64,000 nucleotides of DNA from Effrenium voratum (taxonomy: Eukaryota; Sar; Dinophyceae; Suessiales; Symbiodiniaceae). The notes below the pieces were generated by a model, which was not told the origin of the DNA, did no database searches, and saw only the letters and a list, made by a program, of their open reading frames with translations. Shown here in pieces: positions 48,001-53,863 of this stretch. Each line of letters opens with the position of its first letter. Positions within the stretch are counted from its first letter, which is position 1. Location of the stretch: positions 1,368,087 through 1,432,086 of the forward strand of contig CAUJNA010003771.1 of NCBI GenBank assembly GCA_963377175.1, written 5' to 3'. Position numbers and translations under genes: made by a program.

Positions 48001-48981
48001 ATGGCAACTACAGCAAGTTTAGAATTAATAAATCCATATGCAAAATTTGGATTGAAACGACGCCCCACTTATGAAGAAATTGTAGGTCTAATTGGCGAAA
48101 ATGATTTAATAACAGGAAAACTACCTAACCGAGATGCTACATTCTTCAAAGCAAGTCCTCAAGGAAGTTTTTTTGATGGAAGCGACCATTTAGAATTATT
48201 GAAAGACCAACAAATGAGAATATTAGACAGACAAATGAGAGAACTAATGATGAAACAGGAAGCGCGCAGAAACGGGCACACTTATGCAGTGCATAGGATG
48301 AATGCTGACACACCATTAACCAGAAACGCAGAAGCAATAGAAGATGAATATGATTTTTCCACACCGCTACAAACAACAAGACAACACGAGGCAATGGTAG
48401 ATACAAGGCTACAAGAACTAACCACAGCAACAAAAGAAAGAGTAAATGAAGTGAGCCAAGCAATGGCATCAAACTTACGAGAAATGGGTGGAACAATTTT
48501 TCAAAGAATGCTAGGCAATAGACAATCAGCACCATCGGCAACAACAAGAACAGTACCGGATAATCTCCCAGTATTAGAATACGAAGGTTCGCCAATTTCA
48601 GGCGGAGATGATGCCCAAGTAGAATATCAAGCCACAGGAGCATCAAGTTCAACGCCACAGCAACCACCACCATTACCATTATATCCAGTATTCAAAACAA
48701 CAATAGATAATAATATTAGTCCTGCTTACTGGAAAAACAACCCTAATTTAACAGTAGATGATATTAAATTTCAATTTTATTTAAGAGGAATTCAAGTGCC
48801 ACAAGAAAACGAAATACAAGAAGAATTGAAACACAAAGGCAGAGGCAAGGCGAGAACGTACAAAGAATATTTAGTAGATATGATTTTAGACACTATTGAT
48901 AATGGCGGGTGGATAGTAAATTTAGGCAAAGGTAGAATAGAAGAACTCAAGGCAAGTTTTAAGGGCAAAGGTAAGAAATAA
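48001..48981 (+). CDS. Putative internal virion protein with SAP-like C-terminal domain
   Basis: A 326-residue orthologue of element 1 16923-17930. The N-terminal KRRPTYEEIVGLI...LPNRDATFFKASPQGSFFDG matches the LRPSYNELIKEI...IDRNAYYFRDSPLGTVYDN of E1. A helical middle and a Pro/Ser linker (about residues 200-225) follow, then DIKFQFYLRGIQVP...ARTYKEYLVDMILDTI, a SAP-like two-helix pattern, and a basic KGKGKK end. A DNA-binding core protein is the best guess. Confidence 0.8.
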   Translation: MATTASLELINPYAKFGLKRRPTYEEIVGLIGENDLITGKLPNRDATFFKASPQGSFFDGSDHLELLKDQQMRILDRQMRELMMKQEARRNGHTYAVHRMNADTPLTRNAEAIEDEYDFSTPLQTTRQHEAMVDTRLQELTTATKERVNEVSQAMASNLREMGGTIFQRMLGNRQSAPSATTRTVPDNLPVLEYEGSPISGGDDAQVEYQATGASSSTPQQPPPLPLYPVFKTTIDNNISPAYWKNNPNLTVDDIKFQFYLRGIQVPQENEIQEELKHKGRGKARTYKEYLVDMILDTIDNGGWIVNLGKGRIEELKASFKGKGKK

Positions 48982-48998
48982 AAATATAAATAATAATA

Positions 48999-49795
48999 AT
49001 GATAATATTAACGAAAAATATACTGAAAAGAAAGAAGCAGAAATTCAATGACACATATGATGACGACAGTTTTTCAATACATAACCTAATGAAACCAAAC
49101 ACTTCAACAACAATACAACCACCGAAATTGATGAAAAAGGGCATACCGAGAGAATTTATTGACATTGCAACCAACACAGATACAATCGCCACAGAAACCA
49201 GAGAGACTCAAGAAAAGTTATACAATGATGCAAATCAACAATTAAATATGACATTTGAAGCGTTTAAGGTAAAGGAAAACCAAGACAATATGTTTAAAAT
49301 AATGCTTAAAAACTTTTGGCGCAACACATACAAAAGAAATGAGCCAACAAGAACACAAGCAACACAAACACTGAAAAACCAACGCGACGCAATGGTGTCA
49401 GCCTTTACTAAAATGCTCGACAACAACAAACCGCCAGAACCACCGCCAAAGAAACCACCAGATGAGGATGACAGCGATGAAGAAGAAAAGAAGTTCAAAC
49501 TGACAAAAATGATAGAAATAATGCTACACAACGGCGCTACAATAGCAGATATCATATTAAACTTATCACACAGCACAATTGCAACAACAATAAATATTGC
49601 AGATTTAGTTAATCAGATAACAGCAGGCATGCACAAAGTAGCAGTAGCAATTCATCAAATGAAGCTATTAGTGTTCATAGTTCTCCACCTATTACTGTTC
49701 ATAGTTCTTCATCTGAAAGTCCAACAGAAATACCAGCACCAACTGAAGACGAAGAGAAGAAGAAGAAAACCAACATTTCAATTTTGAAAAATTAA
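48999..49795 (+). pseudogene. Accessory protein with KATQT-type motifs, C-terminal frameshift
   Basis: The open frame (48999-49787, 262 residues) holds RTQATQTLKNQRD, a Pro-rich acidic linker and LTKMIEIMLHNGATIADII, matching element 1 17965-18879. After about residue 215, near nucleotide 49640-49650, the matching Ser/Pro-rich tail (VHSSPPITVHSSS and an acidic end) continues in another frame that stops at 49795. The current frame instead reads a hydrophobic LLVFIVLHLLLF stretch, which should not be taken for a membrane span. The loss affects only the tail, so the core may still work. Confidence 0.75.
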
Positions 49796-49797
49796 AA

Positions 49798-49801
49798 TCT
49801 A
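49798..49801 (+). promoter_or_regulatory. TCTA box before N-myristoylated protein gene
   Basis: AAAATCTAAATAATATTATA context, 16 nt before the ATG at 49818; same layout as in element 1. Confidence 0.62.
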
Positions 49802-49817
49802 AATAATATTATATATA

Positions 49818-50045
49818 ATGGGTTCAAGTAAATCAAAACCAGTAGAAATTGATGACGAAGAGGCTATTAAAGTAATAAAAGATATAGATGTAAATACGAT
49901 AAGTGAAATGTCAAGAATTGATATTCTACAAATAAATTCATTGAAAGCAATAATCAATAAATTAGAAAAAGTTAATGAATGTAAAAAAGATAAAATATAT
50001 TATAAATTACCTGCCTTAAATTTATGTAGCTATTCTTTATTCTAA
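49818..50045 (+). CDS. Putative N-myristoylated small protein with invariant C-terminal tail
   Basis: A 75-residue protein starting MGSSKSK (Gly2 and Ser6, an N-myristoylation consensus) and ending YKLPALNLCSYSLF, identical to the last 14 residues of the element 1 protein (9824-10036). The middle has changed freely except for a LEKV helix. Gene position beside the packaging ATPase region is also kept. Probably lipid-anchored at a membrane, with the tail binding a conserved partner; no known family recognised. Confidence 0.86.
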   Translation: MGSSKSKPVEIDDEEAIKVIKDIDVNTISEMSRIDILQINSLKAIINKLEKVNECKKDKIYYKLPALNLCSYSLF

Positions 50046-50074
50046 ATTGATAATATTAACATACATTAATATTA

Positions 50075-50308
50075 TTAATTACTATCATAATCTGTCATTT
50101 TATCCTCTGGTATTGTTGTTGAAGTAGTACTACTTATATCATCTATTAAATCTTCTTCATCAACAAAATTATTTTGAAATCTTAATAATTCCTCGTCTGT
50201 TGCCCTTCTTTTCAATACTTTATAAAGTTTATGTATCCAAGAATTAGTATGAAAATTATAATTACCTCTACGATAAAATCCACCACATCTACATAGTTTC
50301 ATTGACAT
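50075..50308 (-). CDS. Small CxCG zinc-finger protein
   Basis: A 77-residue protein. CRCGGFYRRGNYNFHTNSWIH (about residues 6-26) is the same Cys-X-Cys-Gly...His...His mini-finger seen in four other proteins here. A basic stretch and an acidic, Ser/Thr-rich C-terminus follow. It lies 30 nt downstream of the ATPase in the same direction and is probably co-transcribed. Element 1 has no copy at this place. Function unknown. Confidence 0.76.
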   Translation of the reverse strand: MSMKLCRCGGFYRRGNYNFHTNSWIHKLYKVLKRRATDEELLRFQNNFVDEEDLIDDISSTTSTTIPEDKMTDYDSN

Positions 50309-50338
50309 ATTATTATATTATATTAAATTAGAATATCT

Positions 50339-51103
50339 TTATTCATCATTCGTAATTTGAAATGCCTGTTCAAATCTGATATGAAACATTTTGTTAATGT
50401 CTTTAGCATTCATATTCACGTAGAAGAAACTATAAGGTGCGTCATTAACGGCTTGATGATACATATCTAATAATTGCTGTTTGTCAACAATGGCGCTATT
50501 TTCTTCAATAAAACTCATTAATTCACTGGCATTTTTCAACCTAAAAATATATAATGAACTGGCATTTAAACGAATGATAGGCGCCAAAACATTGTATTTT
50601 TGTGTTGAACAAATTACACTTACTGCATCGTGCCTGCCTCTTGTAAATAATCCATGTAATAATTTACTATATCTAACAAATTTAGGGTCGTCTGCGTGGT
50701 CATCTATAACGATTAATATTGAATGCAGTTTCTTTATCTTTTTAGATTTCATATAATTAATTATTTTCTTCTGTCTTTCAATTACATTTTCTAAATCACT
50801 TGGATTATAATTATCAAAATAAATTTGTTCTTTTTCATCATCTACGTGCAATTCGTCCCTGATATATTTTTTAACTTCTGTAAATGTAGGGTCGTTATGG
50901 ACACTGGGTGAAAATATAAATATTCTTGCGAATGAATTTCTATAAACATTCAATATTAAATTTTGAATAAGGACAGTCTTCCCGCCCGTTGAACTCGCGA
51001 CTATAATACTTCTAAATGGTAATTTTGGCACGTGCTCATATTTAGATTGTTTGAATTCATATTCAGTTATGTTTATTGGTTTTATTATTGGAACATCTGT
51101 CAT
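50339..51103 (-). CDS. A32/FtsK-HerA-type DNA packaging ATPase
   Basis: A 254-residue homologue of element 1 8449-9216. Shared features are a YEFKQSKYEHVPKLPFR N-terminus, Walker B ILIVIDDHADD (about residues 124-134), RGRHDAVSVICSTQK and a SFFYVNMN end. The Walker A reads ASSTGGKT (about 33-40): the first Gly of GxxxxGK[ST] is Ala, while the Lys and Thr that contact ATP are kept, so activity is likely but not certain. Its role is packaging of genomic DNA into capsids. In this element it is transcribed away from the left-arm-type gene cluster at 51377. Confidence 0.9.
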   Translation of the reverse strand: MTDVPIIKPINITEYEFKQSKYEHVPKLPFRSIIVASSTGGKTVLIQNLILNVYRNSFARIFIFSPSVHNDPTFTEVKKYIRDELHVDDEKEQIYFDNYNPSDLENVIERQKKIINYMKSKKIKKLHSILIVIDDHADDPKFVRYSKLLHGLFTRGRHDAVSVICSTQKYNVLAPIIRLNASSLYIFRLKNASELMSFIEENSAIVDKQQLLDMYHQAVNDAPYSFFYVNMNAKDINKMFHIRFEQAFQITNDE

Positions 51104-51172
51104 AGTTGATATTAAAGATATATAGAAAATTATATTTAAAAATTAACTTGTAATTAATATTAAATGGAACAT

Positions 51173-51211
51173 CATTTTTATGATATGCTGGTGGCGAATA
51201 TCATAAAAATG
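51173..51211. repeat. Perfect 14-bp hairpin
   Basis: CATTTTTATGATAT (51173-51186), an 11-nt GC-rich loop, then ATATCATAAAAATG (51198-51211). Flanks (ATTAAATGGAAC before, CCATTGCT after) match element 1, where a different GC-rich hairpin occupies the same spot. Confidence 0.85.
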
Positions 51212-51222
51212 GAACAGGTTTT

Positions 51223-51345
51223 CCATTGCTACAATCAATAAGCATTGAAGCTAATTAGTTTGTATCTCTCTCGCGTGTGCAATGAAAACCCCAAGTGCTG
51301 TGCCCCACCAATATTCTATTATGCATGAAAATAATAAGATTAAAT
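51223..51345 (+). ncRNA. Conserved non-coding block, candidate structured RNA, leader or cis-element
   Basis: About 115-120 bp matching 7868-7985 of element 1, including GCATTGAAGCTAATTAG, AAAACCCCAAGTGCTGTGCC and ATTATGCATGAAAATAATAA. No conserved frame. It ends about 30 nt before the small zinc-finger ATG, so it may be that operon's 5' leader. A packaging or replication signal is equally possible. Confidence 0.5.
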
Positions 51346-51376
51346 AATTTAAATAATTATTTTATCTTATTATTAT

Positions 51377-51553
51377 ATGACTGTTATCCATTGCAATTGT
51401 TGTAAAACTTATGATGACAAATATTTATTTAAACATCTAAATTCAAAATATCATCAGAAATTTGTAGAATATAGATGGAATAAAGACGATACAATGAAAA
51501 AACTTTACAAGAAAAGAAAGACAGAAATGAAAAAAAATTATCTTATTATTTAA
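51377..51553 (+). CDS. Very small C2H2-like zinc-finger protein
   Basis: A 58-residue protein with CNCCKTYDDKYLFKHLNSKYH (Cys6, Cys9, His20, His26), followed by a basic Lys/Arg tail. It is about 85 percent identical to element 1 7687-7848 but longer by five residues because the stop is changed. It heads a run of four short genes spaced 1-80 nt or overlapping, so an operon-like transcript is likely. Confidence 0.82.
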   Translation: MTVIHCNCCKTYDDKYLFKHLNSKYHQKFVEYRWNKDDTMKKLYKKRKTEMKKNYLII

Positions 51554-51554
51554 T

Positions 51555-51743
51555 ATGAAAAGGAGTTATACAGATTATATTAATATAATAGATGAAATGG
51601 AGAATATAGAACAAGTAATAATTACTGACAATAAAATAAAAAAATGTTGTTATTATTCATTAGAAATAATTAAGTTAGGAATTCAATATCTCAAAAATAA
51701 AAATGTAAATATTAATATAAATGGGAAAAAAGAAAAAGAGTAA
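51555..51743 (+). CDS. Small conserved element protein (MKRSYTDYINIID family)
   Basis: A 62-residue protein with the same first 20 residues as element 1 7480-7668, apart from one conservative change, then a Cys pair and Lys-rich tail. Its start follows the previous stop by one nucleotide and its end overlaps the next gene by 23 nt. This arrangement is kept in both elements. Function unknown. Confidence 0.8.
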   Translation: MKRSYTDYINIIDEMENIEQVIITDNKIKKCCYYSLEIIKLGIQYLKNKNVNININGKKEKE

Positions 51744-52038
51744 AGGCAAAGAAAGACCAACACCAGATATTGAAGCACGGAAAGAAACAGCAGAAAGTGT
51801 TAAATCAATGGGTGAAAGTAAGACTATAAAATGTGATAAATGTAATCACATAATGAATTTTAAAAATGAATTGACAGTAGATAAGAAAGGTGGAGTTAAA
51901 GTTAGTTGTGTCCCATGTATGTTTTCTTATAAAAAAACAGATAAAGATTTTAATATTCAGAAAAGAACAGATGGCGATATGGTTATTGAAACTAACGAAC
52001 ATTTGATTAATGTTAGTTTTAACAGGGACATAAGTTAG
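51721..52038 (+). CDS. Small zinc-ribbon protein
   Basis: A 105-residue protein. The basic start MGKKKKSKGKE is followed by CDKC (about residues 38-41) and a second pair SCVPC (about 62-66), a likely four-Cys zinc ribbon, and then a charged domain shared with element 1 7143-7508. It is shorter at the C-terminus than the E1 copy. It overlaps the upstream gene by 23 nt. Possible nucleic-acid-binding role. Confidence 0.83.
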   Translation: MGKKKKSKGKERPTPDIEARKETAESVKSMGESKTIKCDKCNHIMNFKNELTVDKKGGVKVSCVPCMFSYKKTDKDFNIQKRTDGDMVIETNEHLINVSFNRDIS

Positions 52039-52099
52039 TATTTAAAGAGTAGATTTAACATAAATGCACTTTATAAATATATAATTAAATAAATAATTA

Positions 52100-52103
52100 T
52101 CTA
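52100..52103 (+). promoter_or_regulatory. TCTA box before 52119 gene
   Basis: AATTATCTAAATAAATATAT context, 15 nt before the ATG; the same sequence precedes the element 1 orthologue. Confidence 0.62.
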
Positions 52104-52118
52104 AATAAATATATAGTA

Positions 52119-52454
52119 ATGTCTGAAAATGAGAATTATACTATTAATGATTTAATGAAGAAGATAACATTAATTGGTAACAATATCAAAACCTTAAATG
52201 ATATGATTAAATCCATTGATGACAAAATGAAACCAGTTGAACGCGAACAACAAAGCAACGAAGAGAAGGAGAAGATGAATAAGATTTTTGAAAAGAAAGG
52301 GATAGGCAGACCTAGCGGTGATTATGATACCAAGCGTAAAAAATACTGCGATATGTTAAATAAGGGACAAATCAAAAGTCCAAAAGAACAAACATTAGAA
52401 TATTATAAACTAATTAAGGGCGATGATGATAAATATGTAATGGTTGGAAATTAA
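52119..52454 (+). CDS. Conserved element protein with coiled coil and GRPSGDY motif
   Basis: A 111-residue orthologue of element 1 6730-7062. The first 50 residues are almost unchanged (MSENENYTINDLMKKITLIG), GRPSGDY is kept, and the C-terminus has drifted. A possible AT-hook-like DNA-binding element sits next to a coiled coil. It lies directly before the methyltransferase remnant, as in E1. The family is not recognised. Confidence 0.85.
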   Translation: MSENENYTINDLMKKITLIGNNIKTLNDMIKSIDDKMKPVEREQQSNEEKEKMNKIFEKKGIGRPSGDYDTKRKKYCDMLNKGQIKSPKEQTLEYYKLIKGDDDKYVMVGN

Positions 52455-52457
52455 AAT

Positions 52458-52461
52458 CTAG
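52458..52461 (+). promoter_or_regulatory. TCTA box left before the methyltransferase remnant
   Basis: AAAATCTAGATATTTCTAAT context, 15 nt before the remnant ATG at 52477. Confidence 0.5.
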
Positions 52462-52476
52462 ATATTTCTAATAATA

Positions 52477-52558
52477 TGAATTTATTAGAATTATTTAGCA
52501 ACAAGACCTATATAAAATACCTAGTAGTTTGATATTGGAAACTGTGATGAGTTTGACA
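52477..52558 (+). pseudogene. Methyltransferase remnant with large internal deletion
   Basis: It begins MNLLELFS, exactly the start of the element 1 methyltransferase. It then jumps, within motif I, to nucleotides matching that gene's last about 70 bases (ACCTATATAAAATACCTAG onward) in a shifted frame, stopping after 18 codons. About 540 bp with all catalytic motifs are gone. The 22-bp repeat array follows at once. Confidence 0.85.
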
Positions 52559-52563
52559 GAAAT

Positions 52564-52645
52564 CGGGGAATGATTTTGATAGAATCGGGGAATGATTTTG
52601 ATAGAATCGGGGAATGATTTTGATAGAATCGGGGAATGATTTTGA
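52564..52645. repeat. Four tandem copies of the 22-bp repeat
   Basis: ATCGGGGAATGATTTTGATA plus GA, period 22, with CGGGG at 52564, 52586, 52608 and 52630. Reverse complement of the six-copy array at 5896-6024. Confidence 0.9.
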
Positions 52646-52713
52646 TTATAACCATGCTATGATTATAACATGTAAAATATTATATGTTATAAGTATATTC
52701 CAATATTTAATTT

Positions 52714-52742
52714 TATTTCTTGTAAAAAAGTATTTAAAGAAA
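52714..52742 (+). promoter_or_regulatory. Replication-module promoter motif
   Basis: TTTCTTGTAAAAAAG then TATTTAAAGAAATA, about 34 nt before the ATG at 52777. It is the only copy found in this arm, and it came with leader sequence matching 24803-24866 and 33231-33294. Confidence 0.72.
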
Positions 52743-52776
52743 TAAACACTATATATATATATATATTATAATAGAA

Positions 52777-53364
52777 ATGGAGTTTCAAAAACTACCAGTT
52801 GAAGTTATTAATAATATTATGTCCTATAAATATGGCAAGCCAGAATATATGAAAATAAAGCATAATCATAATGAAACATTGAAGAGAATACAAAGAAGAT
52901 ATAAAATTGACAAAACTGACATAGAAAGGGAAACAAAGCACTGTAATAATTTAGATGGTGATAAAGTAAAGAGACAAATATGTCAATATTATGTTTCTAG
53001 GAAGGTTCCATTAAGCATTGAAAGTATTGAAGATATAGTTATGAAAGAAGGGGATGAAATAGATAGCTTACTAGATAAGTATGTAGGATATGAAAGTTAT
53101 AAAGCAATAATAATAGTTGATATAATTTTACGTGTAAGGTTTCATCATTTTAATTATTTTGAGGATGATGAATATAGCAGTTATGGTTTTGATTTTCATA
53201 GTGGTAGACACTTAATGGGTTCTATAGACCAAGATAATATAACTGATGTAATGGAATACGCAGTTGCAACAATATGTAGAAATATTGATAATGAAAGGAA
53301 TACAATGAATATTGTAGGAGTAAAACACATAAGGTTTATACTAATTATTGATGAACCTGAATAA
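52777..53364 (+). CDS. F-box-like terminal-arm protein
   Basis: A 195-residue protein opening MEFQKLPVEVINNIMSYKYG, a good match to the LPxEIxxxIhSY core of F-box-like motifs and to the element 1 gene at 9260 (LPIEIKNLVLSYN). A Lys/Arg-rich helix, Ser/Glu-rich region and Asp/His/Tyr-rich middle follow, with no zinc cluster. It lies between the 22-bp repeats and the TIR, with the replication-module promoter. The element 1 arm has nothing here. It may act on host protein turnover if the F-box is functional; this is inference. Confidence 0.78.
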   Translation: MEFQKLPVEVINNIMSYKYGKPEYMKIKHNHNETLKRIQRRYKIDKTDIERETKHCNNLDGDKVKRQICQYYVSRKVPLSIESIEDIVMKEGDEIDSLLDKYVGYESYKAIIIVDIILRVRFHHFNYFEDDEYSSYGFDFHSGRHLMGSIDQDNITDVMEYAVATICRNIDNERNTMNIVGVKHIRFILIIDEPE

Positions 53365-53366
53365 TA

Positions 53367-53858
53367 TAACCATACTATGATTATAACATTTATACCCTTA
53401 TATGTTATAATTATAATGTAAGTATAGCGTTTTATATATTGAAGATAAAATCCTACAAGGTGGGCCATGCGCAACTCCGGAATATCAAAATTTCGAAAAA
53501 TGATTAATTATTAGTCTTCTCATTGAATTATTGAAAATGTTGTTTCTTATTGAATAATTCTTCTTAAAATGATATATATATTTATCTCTTTTGAAAAAAA
53601 TATATTTTCTAAAATATTTTGGAAAATGTGTGTTTTTGAAAATAAACATGTTTAGGTGTATTGAATTTTTCAAAAAATAATTCAATTTTTGTTTTGGTAT
53701 GCAGTACTAAAAAAATATTTATCAAAATGTGTTTAGACTGTTTCAAAAAATGTTTTAAAATGGCTGTTTTGGTGCGCTTATTCAAAAAATGCAAAAAATC
53801 CTAGGGTGGACCCTAGACTTTTGAGTCCGAAAAAAGTTGCGCATGGCCTCTCCTAACT
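53367..53858 (-). repeat. Right terminal inverted repeat of element 2
   Basis: Reverse complement of 32160-32651, nearly identical, including the nested GGCCATGCGCAACT pair (inner at about 53463, outer near 53850). Confidence 0.94.
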
Positions 53859-53863
53859 GTGAC
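53859..53863. repeat. Target-site duplication GTGAC, right of element 2
   Basis: Matches 32155-32159. Confidence 0.92.

Larger units (their letters stand above)
32160..53858 (-). mobile_element. Element 2: integrated Polinton-like/virophage-like DNA virus, inverted relative to element 1
   Basis: 21.7 kb with about 490-bp TIRs beginning AGTTAGGAGAGGCC and perfect GTGAC duplications. Read in reverse, its arms match element 1: left-arm genes of E1 (small zinc finger, 62-residue, zinc ribbon, coiled coil, methyltransferase remnant) are at its right end, and integrase and polymerase-helicase at its left. It has an intact MCP, fibre, ATPase, lipase, integrase and 1305-residue replication protein, so it is the better-preserved copy. 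Its capsid block is arranged differently from E1. The penton, one accessory gene and the methyltransferase are damaged. Confidence 0.96.

Noticed and set aside
49660..49787. C-terminal membrane segment (LLVFIVLHLLLF) of the 48999 gene
   Set aside because: Comparison with element 1 shows this is the Ser/Pro tail read in the wrong frame after a shift.
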